A stretch of DNA of 64,000 bases from Fagopyrum homotropicum (Eukaryota > Streptophyta > Magnoliopsida > Caryophyllales > Polygonaceae). The notes beneath the pieces were generated by a model. The model made no database searches and was not told the origin of the DNA. It saw only the letters and a program-made list of their open reading frames with translations. The stretch lies in NCBI GenBank assembly GCA_033239125.1, contig BSWB01000008.1:12802001-12866000 (forward strand), written 5' to 3'. Of the stretch, positions 45,979-59,100 are shown piece after piece. The stretch's first letter is position 1. Each line of letters begins with the position of its first letter. Made by a program: the position numbers and the translations under genes.

Positions 45979-48466
45979 TGTAACGCCCCGTTTATTCGGG
46001 TGCGTTCCGACTTCATTTTCTTTCCCTTCTAGTGTTTTGTTATTAGCTTGAATTTTAATAAAAGTATTTATATATATATTAAAAATACCTTTTCCGTATT
46101 TATTAATCTATTTTAGTCGGAGAGTCGGGATTTATCGATCCGGAAAATCTTGTTCCGATCGTTTAATCGAATTTTTGCCCTAACCCTTTTCTTTATTCTT
46201 TTATTTTTCTTTTTTTTTTTCACTTCTTTCCCTCTCTCCCCTTTTTGGCCTCTTGCGTGAGAGATGGTCATCTGTAGCAGCAACCGTTTGGCTCCCTACC
46301 TCTGCAGCCTAGGCCGACCTCTGGTTTCCCCTACCCAGCCTGCTCCGACCTCTTGGAACCCGCCTCAAGTGATGACCCCTAGCAGCAGCCATCTCCTTCA
46401 CTCAACCTCACTCTACCCTCCCATCTATCTCTCTCGTATCTCTCTCTCTCGTATCTCTCTCTCGATACGCTGTTGCAACCAGCCGGTTGAAGGCGGGCTT
46501 CCTACTGCCGTTTCAGCCCACAGGAGCGCCCCGCTTCAGCCACCGGAGCGCCGCGCTTTAGCCCACCGGAGACGCCGGCCTGGTGAGCCTCCTATCTCCC
46601 TTCTCGTTCTCTTTTTCTTCCTTCCCTGCTGCTTAACCATGGTGGCCGGATTTGTGCCCTAATTGTTGTAGCAACCGCCGGAGTCAGGGCTGCCGCAGAC
46701 CGCCGCCGGAGCCTCCGCCTGCGCGCCGACCTCCTTCTCCCCCTCTCCTCCGCCTAGTAACCGCCGCAAGCCCCCTGCCTTCTTCTCCTTCTTCTGTCGA
46801 TTACAGTAGGGTGAAAGGGGCTTTAGAAATAAATAGTAAATGTGCCCCTCTTATTGCACCTAATTCCTGTTGTGACCCCATTATTTATGGATAATTACAG
46901 TTTGTACACATTATGTGTGTAATTGCAGTTTTGACCCAATAAATTTGGAAAAGGAACTTTTATACCCTGCAGTAAATTATTAATATTATTAAACCCTTAA
47001 TTTTGTTAAGAATTGTGACCCAACTCCTTTACAAATTATTTTGGTGTCTTTGATGATTTAAATCCGAGTGTTGGATAATTTGAAATTCGGTTTTTCCAAT
47101 CAACTTTCCATTTTTAATGTTTTGCCCGGAATTGGTTTGAACGAGTTTAACCTCGGCTTTGGAAAACGGAGTTTTCTTTGGAAAATCTTTATGCGCTAAA
47201 CCTTCATTTCAAAATTAGCATTTAAGCTAATTTTCCTTAGTTTGTTCTTAGGTCCGGAAGCGCCCAATAAAAGCCATCGAACTCGTTCTTGACTCCGTAG
47301 ACCGTACTTCACTTTGGATCTCGTGTGAGTACTTCTCCTTCGTTAGTTCGGTTATGATAGTATAACTTGTTAAAGGAACTTAGCATAACGTAGAGCAAAT
47401 GCCATGTAGTGGCCATGAACCCTAGGTATTAGTTATTGGATATGGAACTTGTTGCTTTACCTTTCTTACGATCTTATGAAGATCCTCGAGATAATAGATT
47501 GGACCTAGCATGCTAGAGTTAGATATCATATATATATGTTGGAGACTAGAAGTCCGAGAACTTCTAGCTTTTTAGTTGGTTATTGATAGAGTGCTTCACT
47601 TGGTCAGGCTTAGAGCGTTTTCCTGCGGGAAGTTGAGAGTGGTTTCGAGTTACCTTGAGAGAGGTAAGTCTCCGGACTTACTTAGCTCGTATTCTATGTA
47701 TTAGATTCGATGCGTGTTTGGTGATGTGTGTTTATCGCTTTCATTATAACTTATAAAACCGGAACTAGGATTACCGACCTTTATATATTATTTATTATTT
47801 GGCCCAAGTGTATGATAACGGGCGGTGACAACTTGCCTAGCTCTTGCGTAGAGTTAGGAGGTTCTTGGCGACTAGCCCGTGTGGTTAGACGGTCGGAGGC
47901 ATCCACCATTCTATGCGGTAAGTGGGGACCGAGGCGAGTTTCGGGAGATTCTCGTGTCACAAAAGAAGTTGAATTAGAACGGGATACGACCTAATAAATA
48001 AAGATAATAAACCGGACTTGTATGTTGAGCATGATTATGTGATGTTATGATGTATGAGTGTGTTTGTGCCTTCGCCATGTTTCTAATGCTTGGAATAGAG
48101 CTAACGGTTTTAAACCGCTTGTGTAGATGCCCCACAGGTTAGGGACGCCGCCGAGTGAGGTGGAGGAGTGGACAGCCGAGGATCGCCGTACATTATAGGA
48201 CGGGCGTTTTAGGTTTCTTTTGTTATGTTTGGACTTGTGGTTTCGGATTTATCCTTTGAGATTGTGTCGTTTTGAGGACTCGGCTGAGTTTCCACTTTGT
48301 ACTTTTACTTCCAGTTTCTCGCATACACTATAAACGATTTGAGTTTTTGCCTTTATTTGTGCCATGTTGGAAAGGTCCGGTGAAATTGTTGTCAAGCTAA
48401 GGGTCGGGACCCATTGTGAGGTCTCGCCCGTAGCATCCCGATATCCCGCGGATTTGGGGTGTTACA
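45979..48466 (+). repeat. Left LTR of the gypsy chromovirus
   Basis: It starts TGTAACGCCCCG and ends GGGGTGTTACA. It contains a CT-rich transcribed-like section (46200-46800) with open frames that are not genes, and a block beginning GGCCCAAGTGTATG at 47801 that is shared with the gypsy LTR at 61249-63902. Confidence 0.93.
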
Positions 48467-48470
48467 AAAG

Positions 48471-48482
48471 TGGTATCAGAGC
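48471..48482 (+). other. Gypsy primer-binding site
   Basis: TGGTATCAGAGC begins four bases after the LTR end and matches the initiator methionine tRNA 3' end. Confidence 0.9.
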
Positions 48483-48896
48483 CCTAGGTTGACAACAATG
48501 GCACTCGCAACCTTCTAAAGGTTGAATGAGGTATAAACATAACCCCACGGGTTCTGACTTTTTCGTTTTCAAAATTCATATGCATGAGTCGGGATTGGGA
48601 TAGAATGTACGGGACCACCACTCCTCACGCAAACCTCGGCGACATAGATTCTTGGATTTGATTGATGTATGTATATATATATTATTATTACATAGTCATA
48701 TATATATGTACGGCCTTAGGATGTTTTGTGGACTTGTATGTATCTAGTTATGTATATGACCTTAGGGTGATTGGGCTTATACGCCGTGGTTGTACATTTG
48801 TATTTTGGCTATCATCATGCTTTTATGAATTAGTACCATAATAATTTCATAAGTATTACATAATTATTTAAATAAATATACGCCATACACTATCAG

Positions 48897-51800
48897 ATGG
48901 CACGTACGAGAGCCACCGCTTACGTAGGACCCGCCAGGGATAGACCCCCTCTCCCACCTACCGCCCAGAGACGGGGACGGGTAGGGAGACCTCCAGGCAC
49001 GAGAGGTCGGGGACGTATCCCCATTGTGGACCCACCCATTGTGGATTTGCCAGCAGCAGAGATTCCAGTAGAGGACGTAGCTGAGAGCGTCATTCCCGAG
49101 GTTAGAGATAGGACAGTTGTGAGGTCTGGGGCGCATAGTTCCCCATCTGCTAGGACCGGGGGACCATCTATTGGAGCTACTGTATTTGCAGACTACGTAC
49201 GCCGAGTGGAGGAGGCATTCAGGACAGGAGCACTACCTCCCGCACCACCGGTACCTACACCTGCACATGCACCTGCGAGATCAGCTGAGGTCTCACAGAG
49301 AGTTACTCCCATTAGGGCCGCACCAGAGATTGTTGCACCAGCGGCAGTTGCACCCGAGCCGGTTGTAGAGGTCGCTAGAGCTAGAGAGGAGCCGAGATCT
49401 CCTAGACCTGATTCATGGTTGAAGGCTTTTAACCAGCAGCATGTACCCTACTTCGACGGGAAGGTAAGGTTAGAGGTCGAGCACTGGATTGGGCACGTGG
49501 AGTCTGCACTAGAGGCAATCCGCTGTCCAGAGGAGAGACATGTGGAGATAGTCCAAACGTTATTCCGAGAGGAGGCCCAGTATTGGTGGAGGACTGTTAG
49601 AGGAGGTGTGACTAGGATGGAGCAGCTGCTGAGCCTCGTTAGAGAGACTTTTTGCCCGGATTCACTGAGGAGAGACAGAGTCCAGGATTTTCTAGAGGCA
49701 GGATTTGAGGACGTCCCAGTCATTGAGGTGATTAGACGTTTTCGGGCGGAGTTAGCCTTGTTGGGTCCCGCTGCACCTCCGGCGGACCAGCATGTCTATC
49801 TCTTCTCCAGGAGATTGAGGGAGTCCACCCGTGCTTACTTGGCGGGATTTCGTTGTGTTTCGTTGACAGAGTACCAGGACCGAGCTTCGGCCTATGAGAG
49901 AGATCGCCCTGGGTTCAGGAGAGCAGCACAGTCCGGAGGGCCGGACAAGAGGCAGAGGACATGGTCAGCTAGTGCAGGGGCAGGAGCCTCAGGACATGGG
50001 CGTAGCCAGACACAGGGACGTCCCGGTCCCCAGCACTCGACTCAAACACCAGACCGGGGCCGACAGTGCCACAACTGTGGAGAGTTCGGGCACATTCGGA
50101 CGACATGTAAGAGGCCGCCCGTGACGTGTTTCACTTGTGGACAGGCGGGTCACCGAGCCTCTTTTTTCCGCCAGGGCAAGGCCCAGTCACAGCAGGGTTC
50201 TTCACCTGCTACCAGGGCAGGAGGGGGGCAAAGGCCACCTCAGTTTCCGGCCGAGGGATTTCAGCAGAGAGGTCAGAGTCAGACTCGTACACAGGGGTCA
50301 GCCCAGGGCCGAGGTAGAGGTCGTGGTGGGGGTACCCAGGAGACTAGAGGCACTCATGCTAGGGTATTCGAGTTGAGGAGTGCCGTTGAGCCAGCAGCGC
50401 CGGCAACCACAGGTACCATTCAGATTCACGGTCTCCCAGTTCGAGTTTTATTTGATACGGGTGCTACGCACTCCTTTATATCTGATGATTGTGTAGCTAG
50501 GTTGGCCTTAGTTACGGTAGAAGGGAGACCCTTCATTGTGGGGTTACCCGATGGGGGTAGGGTTAGCGGTACCCGCGAGGTACGCGGTTGTCCCATTCGT
50601 TTGGGAAACCGTGATTGGTTAGCCGACTTCTATGTCATGCACTTAGTGCATGAGGAAGTCATCTTAGGGATGGATTGGATGGACCGCCACCGAGCCGTTC
50701 TAGACATCAGCCAGAGGACTGTGACGGTCACTATAGAGATGGGACATGAGGTGATTTTCCGAGGATGGGACCTCGGAAAGACCGGTACAGTCATTAGCGC
50801 GGTCCGAGCCGCGAGACTTATTGGGCAGGGATGCGAGGCCTTCTGGTGCTATGCCATGAAGGAGGAGACGGGACCATCGCTGGAGGAGATTCCCGTAGCA
50901 TGTGAGTTTGAGGATGTTTTCGGGGAGCCACCCGGATTGCCACCGCAGAGGAGCGTTGATTTTTCTATTGAGTTGGAGCCCGGCACGAGGCCGATCTCCA
51001 AGGCTCCATACCGCATGGCGCCGATCGAGATGCTGGAGCTGAAGAAGCAGCTCGAGAAGTTAGCCGATAGGGGTTTCATACGCCCGAGCGTTTCCCCTTG
51101 GGGTGCACCGGTCCTCTTCGTCAAGAAGAAGGACGGATCTTTGAGGCTATGCATTGATTACCGAGAATTAAACAAAGTCACCATCAAGAACAAGTATCCT
51201 CTACCTCGCATTGATGACTTACTAGACCAGTTGCAGGGAGCCTCTGTGTTTTCACGCATTGACTTGAGGTCGGGATATCACCAGTTGAGGGTGAGAGAGG
51301 AGGACGTGCCGAAGACGGCATTCAGGACGAGATATGGTCATTATGAGTTTGTCGTGATGCCATTCGGGCTCACGAATGCACCTGCCGTCTTCATGGAGTT
51401 GATGAATGGAATCTTCATCGACTTCTTAGACCAGTTTGTGGTAGTGTTCATAGACGACATCTTAGTATACTCTCGGAGTAGAGAGGAGCATGCAGGACAC
51501 CTGAGGACGGTGCTTCGAGTCCTACAGGATAGAGAGCTTTATGCAAAGCTCTCTAAGTGTGAGTTTTGGATGTTCGAGGTGGCATTCCTAGGTCACATAG
51601 TTTCCGCCGAGGGTGTCATGGTTGACCCGGCGAAGATAGAGACCGTTTCCTCATGGCCGCCTCCTAGGACGGTCAAGGAGGTGCGCAGTTTCTTGGGCTT
51701 AGCGGGATATTACCGCCGGTTTGTTGAGGGTTTCTCCGTGATTGCGCGGCCACTTACTTCCTTGCTGAGGAAGTCTACCAGGTTTGCCTGGTCCGAGCCT

Positions 51801-53813
51801 TGTTAGCGCAGCTTTGAGGAGCTGAAGAGGAGGTTGACCTCCGCTCCTGTTTTAGCCCAGCCAGAGGGCGTAGAGGATTTTGTAGTGTATAGTGACGCCT
51901 CCAAGCTAGGCTTGGGGTGCGTTTTGATGCAGAGGGGTAGGGTTATTGCGTACGCTTCACGGCAGCTGAAGCCGTACGAGGAGAATTATCCTACCCATGA
52001 TCTTGAGCTAGCGGCAGTGGTTCATGCCTTGAAGATATGGCGACACTACTTGTACGGGGCCACGTGCCAGATCTTCACAGATCATAAGAGTCTGAAGTAC
52101 ATATTCACTCAACGGGAGTTGAATAACCGCCAGAGGAGATGGTTAGAGCTGATTAAGGACTTTGATTTGGAGATTTTGTATCATCCAGGGAAGGCGAATG
52201 TTGTCGCCGATGCTTTGAGTAGGAGGACTCCTCGTGAGGAGGCTATAGCTCGGCTTACGGTTCAGCCTCAGTTGCAGAGGGATTTGATAGAGTTGGAGAT
52301 GGACATCCGGTTCCCGGATACGGATTGTCACTTGTCCGAGTTAGATATATTACCTGACCTGTCTGGAGAGATCCGACGGAAGCAGGACGGATGTCCTATT
52401 TTGACGAGGATTCGGGACAGGATGGCCCGAGGAGAGGCACCGCAGTTTGTCACAGGAGCAAACGGATTGTTGAGACGTCAGGGACGTATTTGTGTACCGT
52501 CAGACCCAGAGTTGAGAGAGCGGATCTTGCAGGAGGCACATTCTACTCCCTACTCAGTGCATCCAGGCACGAGTAAGATGTATCAGGATATTAGGAGGTC
52601 TTATTGGTGGGGCGGGCTTAAGCCCGATATAGCTAGATATGTGGCTAGATGCACGACCTGCCAGCAGGTCAAGATCGAGCACCAGAGACCAGGGGGAGAA
52701 CTCCACCCACTGTCTGTGCCGCAGTGGAAGTGGGAGGACATATCCATGGATTTTGTCACCGGTTTAAGACCGAGTAGGAGCTTTGATACGATTTGGGTGG
52801 TAGTGGATCGGCTGACGAAGACTGCACGTTTCATTCCTATTCGGGAGACGTGGCCGGTGAGTCGTCTAGCTGAGGAGTTTACGCATCAGATTGTGAGGTT
52901 ACATGGAGTCCCGAGGACTATCATCTCGGACAGGGATGAGCGTTTTACTTCGAGGTTCTGGCAGCAGGTACACGCCGCCCTAGGTTCGAGTCTTCATTTC
53001 ACCACCGCATATCATCCACAGTCCGACGGTCAGTCCGGGCGGACTATTCAGACCTTGGAGGACATGTTACGTGCATGTGTGCTAGACTGGGGACAGGTAT
53101 GGCCACACCACCTTCCGTTGGTGGAGTTTTCGTATAATAACAGTTGGCACACATCGATTGGGATGGCACCGTATGAGGCATTGTATGGACGGAGATGTCG
53201 TACCCCCTTATGTTGGGACGAGCCGAGGAGTTCTAGTGTTGTAGCTCCAGATCAGGTACAGGATGACATGGCTAGGATTGCTTTGATTCGAGAGAGGATG
53301 TTGGCTGCGCAGAGCCGTCAGAGATCGTATGCAGATAGGAGGCGTAGGCCCCTAGAGTTCAGAGTAGGAGCTCAGGTCTGGTTGAGGGTATCACTGGCAC
53401 GGGGTGTCAGACGATTTGGCATTAAGGGGAAGTTAAGCCCCCGATATGTCGGCCCCTTTGAGAGTTTAGAGAGAGTCGGAGAGGTGGCTTATAGGTTAGC
53501 GTTACCACCGAGGTTGGAGGGTATTCACCCGGTGTTCCATGTATCTCAGTTGAGAGAGTACATACATGACCCGAGGCACGTCATTAGCCACGAGGACCTG
53601 GTGGTCGAGCCGGACCATACTTTCGCGGAGCATCCGATTGCGGTTTTGGAGCGTAGTACAAGACGACTTCGGTCGAAGGAGATACCGATGCTGAGAGTAC
53701 AGTGGTCGAGGCGAGCAGCCGATGAGGCCACTTGGGAGACGGAGGATAGTATCCGTAGGAACTATCCCGAGTTTTACGCAGGATTAGCCACATCTATAGG
53801 ACCGTCGGGTTAG
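48897..53813 (+). pseudogene. Gypsy gag-pol polyprotein, broken by one stop
   Basis: One frame of 1639 codons is interrupted only by TAG at 51804-51806, between RT and RNase H. In order: gag; zinc knuckle 1 (CHNCGEFGHIRTTC) and knuckle 2, whose last cysteine is phenylalanine (CFTCGQAGHRASFF); protease (LFDTGATHSF); RT (YPLPRIDDLLDQL, VVVFIDDILVYS); RNase H (VYSDASKLGLGCVL, HPGKANVVADALSR); integrase with its zinc-binding N-terminus (HPGTSKMY, CTTCQQVK) and catalytic core (VVVDRLTK, IISDRDERF). A glycine (codon 53037-53039) stands where the third catalytic residue, glutamate, is expected. The C-terminus is chromodomain-like (HPIAVLERSTRRL, DEATWETED). The stop and the integrase change make it inactive, but its frame is otherwise well kept. 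Confidence 0.92.
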
Positions 53814-54031
53814 TCCCGAGATCTATCCTTGGTTATTCTTATGTGATTTGTGATGTGATGTGTTATGTGTGTTTCATATGTGTATATCTTGCGAATCTAG
53901 GCATGTAGACTTTGGATTAGAAGGGCCATAGTTACCACGTATAGTGTTCCGAGAGAATATTGAGGCACGTTTGTTTGAGAGTTCCGCGTGTAGCAAGTTT
54001 CGGGACGAAACTTTTCTTTAGGAGGACCTGA

Positions 54032-54887
54032 TGTAACGCCCCGTTTATTCGGGTGCGTTCCGACTTCATTTTCTTTCCCTTCTAGTGTTTTGTTATTAGC
54101 TTGAATTTTAATAAAAGTATTTATATATATATTAAAAATACCTTTTCCGTATTTATTAATCTATTTTAGTCGGAGAGTCGGGATTTATCGATCCGGAAAA
54201 TCTTGTTCCGATCGTTTAATCGAATTTTTGCCCTAACCCTTTTCTTTATTCTTTTATTTTTCTTTTTTTTTCACTTCTTTCCCTCTCTCCCCTTTTTGGC
54301 CTCTTGCGTGAGAGATGGTCATCTGTAGCAGCAACCGTTTGGCTCCCTACCTCTGCAGCCTAGGCCGACCTCTGGTTTCCCCTACCCAGCCTGCTCCTAC
54401 CTCTTGGAACCCGCCTCAAGTGATGACCCCTAGCAGCAGCCATCTCCTTCACTCAACCTCACTCTACCCTCCCATCTATCTCTCTCGTATCTCTCTCTCT
54501 CTCGTATCTCTCTCTCGATACGCTGTTGCAACCAGCCGGTTGAAGGCGGGCTTCCTACTGCCGTTTCAGCCCACAGGAGCGCCCCGCTTCTAACACCGGA
54601 GCGCCGCGCTTCAGCCCACCGGAGACGCCGGCCTGGTGAGCCTCCTATCTCCCTTCTCGTTCTCTTTTTCTTCCTTCCCTGCTGCTTAACCATGGTGGCC
54701 GGATTTGTGCCCTAATTGTTGTAGCAACCGCCGGAGTCAGGGCTGCCGCAGACCGCCGCCGGAGCCTCCGCCTGCGCGCCGACCTCCTTCTCCCCCTCTC
54801 CTCCGCCTAGTAACCGCCGCAAGCCCCCTGCCTTCTTCTCCTTCTTCTGTCGATTACAGTAGGGTGAAAAGGGCTTTAGAAATAAAT
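54032..54887 (+). repeat. Right LTR of the gypsy chromovirus, truncated
   Basis: It matches the first 860 or so bases of the left LTR with a handful of substitutions and short length changes in T and CT runs. It then stops after GGGCTTTAGAAATAAAT. The remaining 1.6 kb is missing. Confidence 0.9.
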
Positions 54888-56176
54888 TGTAATGATCTAA
54901 AAATTAAAAGATATAATATGAGATATTCTATCTAGATAAATATGATTTATTGAAAACTGCTTATTTTTGTATGAGGTCTTAATTTAGAAATGTTCTAAAT
55001 TTTGACAAGTTACTAAAATAATAAATATGTCTAATCTTAGCAATGATCTAAAATTAGAAACGTTCTAATATTAGCTAGTTACTAATTTTAGAAAGTTACC
55101 ATAAATAAAAAGTTACTAATTTTGGAAAGGTTCCGAATTTAGAAATTTTACACCTTTAGCATTTTAATGATTAATATATGATATTAATACCATACGCAAT
55201 ATGACTGATTAAAACAATACCGGAAAGGAGTTTCCAATTCTATTTTTTTTTCCTTTATGTGATAAAGTGATTATGTTTATTTTTTTTTAAATATCATATA
55301 TGCCATACTTGTATGTATGTGTATGGTGATATGCTCGTGCAGGCGGTTACTAGTATGACCCCAATCTTAGGATAGTTAAATACGATCTGCGCATCGTTAT
55401 GGTTTTATTGTACACGATCTGCGTATCGTTATGTATTTTTGTAATTTTCAATTTCTGCAAGAGTTATTTTAAATTCATTATACAAGAAGACCAGAGTCCT
55501 AAGGAGCCCGAAGGATGGAGATCCATGGAGGTCCAAGAATGAAGATTCTTTTTTAGGGGTCATACTAGGAACCATTTATTTAATGCGTTTTTTGAATGCC
55601 TTAAATTCCCACTTGTATGCTTGTTTGTTATTTTTACTATGAGTTCGCTTTAAAATAACAACCTCGCATGCTTAAAAACGTCCCTTAAAAGAATATTGAG
55701 AATTGTCTTCCCATATCATAACCAATCCCTATCTAGGAATTTGTAGGATAGTTTCCGTCAAAGCGGGGTGTCCTTACTTTGACCTAGATACATTGCGGGT
55801 ATGCTCATACTAAGGGGCATGCTGCTTTGATATGGTTAACTCAACAAAAGACCAAAAGATAAAGTTTTGGATTTTGAGACATAAGGGTGAGTTCACATGA
55901 GATGTGTTCCCATCAACCAAGAATTATAAGGAGTTATAATTAGTAAAGGAGTTCACTTACCTTGATTATATGAGACTTAGGGCAGTGCCAAAGTACGCTA
56001 AGGTTCATATATGATAGGATCTTGGAATCATTTTTGCTCACTAAGGGAATTGATAATATGAGTAGAAATGTGCAAAAAACTTCAATTGTTTATAATTATT
56101 ATAACAGTTTATAGCTTTTGCAAAATCAATCATAACTTATCTGCATTTTATTGTTCTGTGTTTTTTGTAGTCCACC
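54888..56176 (+). other. Copia leader region
   Basis: Sequence between the nested gypsy element and the copia gag start. It is AT-rich with repeated TTTAGAAA and AAGTTACTA words (about 54985-55150) and no supported gene. Together with 45914-45978 it forms the copia 5' untranslated region. Confidence 0.7.
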
Positions 56177-59100
56177 ATGTCAAACAAAAACCTCATATCT
56201 TCTTTACGCTCCATACTCGATAAAAAGAAAATGAACGAACACAACTTCCTTAATTGGGAGAGAAATCAGAGAATTGTTCTCAGGTCGGAGAACCAAGAGG
56301 ATGTCTTGGAACATCCAATCCCTAAACTCACATCGAACTCATCTGATGAGAACCATGTGACGTACATGGAGGATAAGAAGCAGGGGAATGTCTCCACTTT
56401 GGGTATTCATGTTGTTGAAATTTTGTCAACTAATTCTATTTCATGGGTATTGGATACCGGATGTGTTTCTCACATTACTTCGAATTGTACAAGCACTAAG
56501 AAATAGAAGGACGTTGCGGAAGGGAGAGTCAGATCTACGAGTTGGTAATGGAGCAAGAGTTGCTGCTGTTTCCATTGGAGATTATTGCTTGACTTTACCT
56601 TCTGGATTAGAGATAGAACTTAATAATTGTTATTTTGTTCCATGCATTACTAAGAACTTAATTTCAATTTCAGTTTTGAACCGTGAAGGTTATACATTTA
56701 CCATTACTGATCACATGATGATGGAGATTTATAGGAATGGTATTTATTATGGTCGTGCGAATATGAGTAGTAATGGACTATACATATTAGACCTCAAAAC
56801 TGAGATATATAACATTAATACAAAAAGGCAAAAGTCGAATGAAACAAACGAAGCAAACCTATGGCATTGTCGATTGGGTCACGTAGGCATAAAGCGCATT
56901 AAGGAACTCCAAACAGTTGGATTACTTACACCATTTGATTTGGAATCATTTGAAACATGCGAGTCGTGCCTAATGGGAAAGATGACAAGGTCACCCTTCA
57001 CTGGTAAGAGTGAACGGACTTCTGAACTTCTAACCCTCATACATACAGATGTATGTGGACCTATGAGTAAAGAGGCTAGGTCTGGCTATCGCTACTTCAT
57101 TACATTTACTGATGATTTTAGTAGATACGGGTATATCTACTTAATGAAACAGAAATCAGAATCCTTTGAAAAGTTCAAGGAATTCTAGAATGAAGTGGAA
57201 AGACAAACAGGCAAGAAGATAAAAGTGCTTCGATCAGATCGAGGAGGCGAATATCTGAGCCATGAATTCGATCATCATTTGAGAAGTTGTGGAATTGTGA
57301 CACAACTCACTCCCCCAGGCACTCCACAACTAAATGGTGTGTCTGAGAGGAGGAACAGGACTTTGTTAGACAGTGTCCGTTCAATGATGAGTTTTGCGGA
57401 TCTTCCATTATCCTTTTGGGGATATGCTCTCCAAACAGCTGCGTTCGTTCTAAACAGGACTCCGTCGCGTTCAGTTGACAAGACACCATATGAGATATGG
57501 ACAGGAAAGGTTCCTCACTTGTCATTTCTGAGGGTCTGGGGGTGCGAAGCTTATGTAAAACGTTTACAATCTGATAAACTAGCACCGAAATCAGACAAAT
57601 GTTACTTCGTAGGATATCCCAAGCAAACAAAGGGGTATGATTTCTACTATCCCATAGAGAACAAAGTGTTTGTTGCTCGGGATAATGTCTTTTTGGAAAA
57701 TGAATTCTTTTCCAATAAGCCAAGTGGGAGAAAAGTTCAAATTAATGAGATTAATTGTGAGCAAGAAACGCAACAACACGAGGACATACAAGATGTTACT
57801 GAGGAACTTGACTATTTTAATGAACCTCTTATGAGGCAAGTTAATCCAGTTCAAGAATCAATTCCTACAGTAGATCAGGCTGAAGAGGAACCACATATTG
57901 ATGTGGAGAACTCTACAAATGAGGAACTGCATAATGATGTAAGAAATCATACAGCTGAAATCTCTCCTATTGTTGGCCCAAATTGGAGATCAAATAGGGT
58001 AAGGCAACAACCTAGACATTTGGATGACTATGTGTTGCATGCCGAGATCAAAGTGCTCCTCATGGAGCATAACGAGCCCGCTTCCTACAAGCAAGCTGTG
58101 ACGGATCAGAACTCCGAAAAATGGCTTGAAGCCATGAGATCCGAAATGGAATCCATGTCTGAAAATCAAGTATGAGACTTGATTGATTTGCCTAATGGGG
58201 TAAAACCTATTGGTTGCAAATGGGTCTTTAAAGTAAAGACAAACAAGGATGGAAATATCTCTGTTTATAAAGCAAGGTTGGTTGCTAAGGGATTTAAACA
58301 AATTCATGGTATTGACTATGAGGAGACATTTGCCCCGGTCGTCATGATCCGGTCCATTAGGATAATCCTAGCGACTGCCGCCTTCTATGATTATGAGATA
58401 TGGCAAATGGATGTCAAGACCGCATTTCTAAATGGCTATTTAGAAGAGGATGTATATATGATGCAACCTGAGGGTTTTGAGGATCCAAAATATCCTAGGA
58501 AGGTTTGCAAGCTTAAGAAGTCCATTTATGGACTGAAGCAAGCATCCAGGAGTTGGAATCTTCGATTTGATGAAGTGATCAAACAGTTTGATTTCATCAG
58601 ATGTGAAGAAGAACCATGCGTTTACAAAAAGTTGAGTGGGAGCAAGGTGACTTTCCTAGTCTTGTATGTGGATGACATACTACTCATTGGGAATGACATT
58701 CCGATGCTGGAAACAGTAAAGGGGTGGCTTAAGAAGCATTTCTCAATGAAAGATCTAGGGGAGGCCGAGTACATACTAGGCATCAAAATCTATAGAGATA
58801 GATCTAGAAGGCTTATTGGTCTCAGTCAAGGAACTTATATAGATAAGGTTCTACAGAGATTCAAGATGACAGATTCCAAGAAAGGATATCTGCCTATGCA
58901 ACATGGGATCCATCTCAACAAGACCCAGTGTCCTAAGACACCTGGTGAGATTGAGAGGATGAGCAAGGTTCCCTATGCCTCTGCTATAGGATCCATCATG
59001 TATGCAATGACCTGTACTCGACCAGATGTTGCATATGCTTTGAGTATGTGCAGTAGGTACCAGTCGAACCCCGGTGACATTCACTGGCAAGTTGCGAAGA

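Larger units (their letters stand above)
45979..54887 (+). mobile_element. Tekay/Del-like gypsy chromovirus nested in the copia leader
   Basis: The element has a 2488-bp left LTR, a primer site, one long gag-pol frame and a purine-rich tract (about 54017-54030). Its right LTR is cut short after 856 bases. Copia leader sequence resumes at 54888 with TGTAATGATC. The left flank ends CATGT, and only the last three bases of that word (TGT) are found on the right, so the right target duplication is probably partly lost. The gene order with integrase followed by a chromodomain-like end and the long LTR point to the Tekay (Del) lineage. Confidence 0.9.

Noticed and set aside
46264..46894. Open frames of 132 and 80 codons with proline/serine-rich translations, repeated at 54315-54935.
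   Set aside because: They lie inside both copies of a gypsy LTR and are low-complexity by-products of CT- and GC-rich sequence.
51804..51806. Programmed stop readthrough between two pol ORFs of the gypsy element.
   Set aside because: The stop lies between RT and RNase H rather than at the gag-pol border, and a single change from a glutamine codon explains it. Related elements use one frame.
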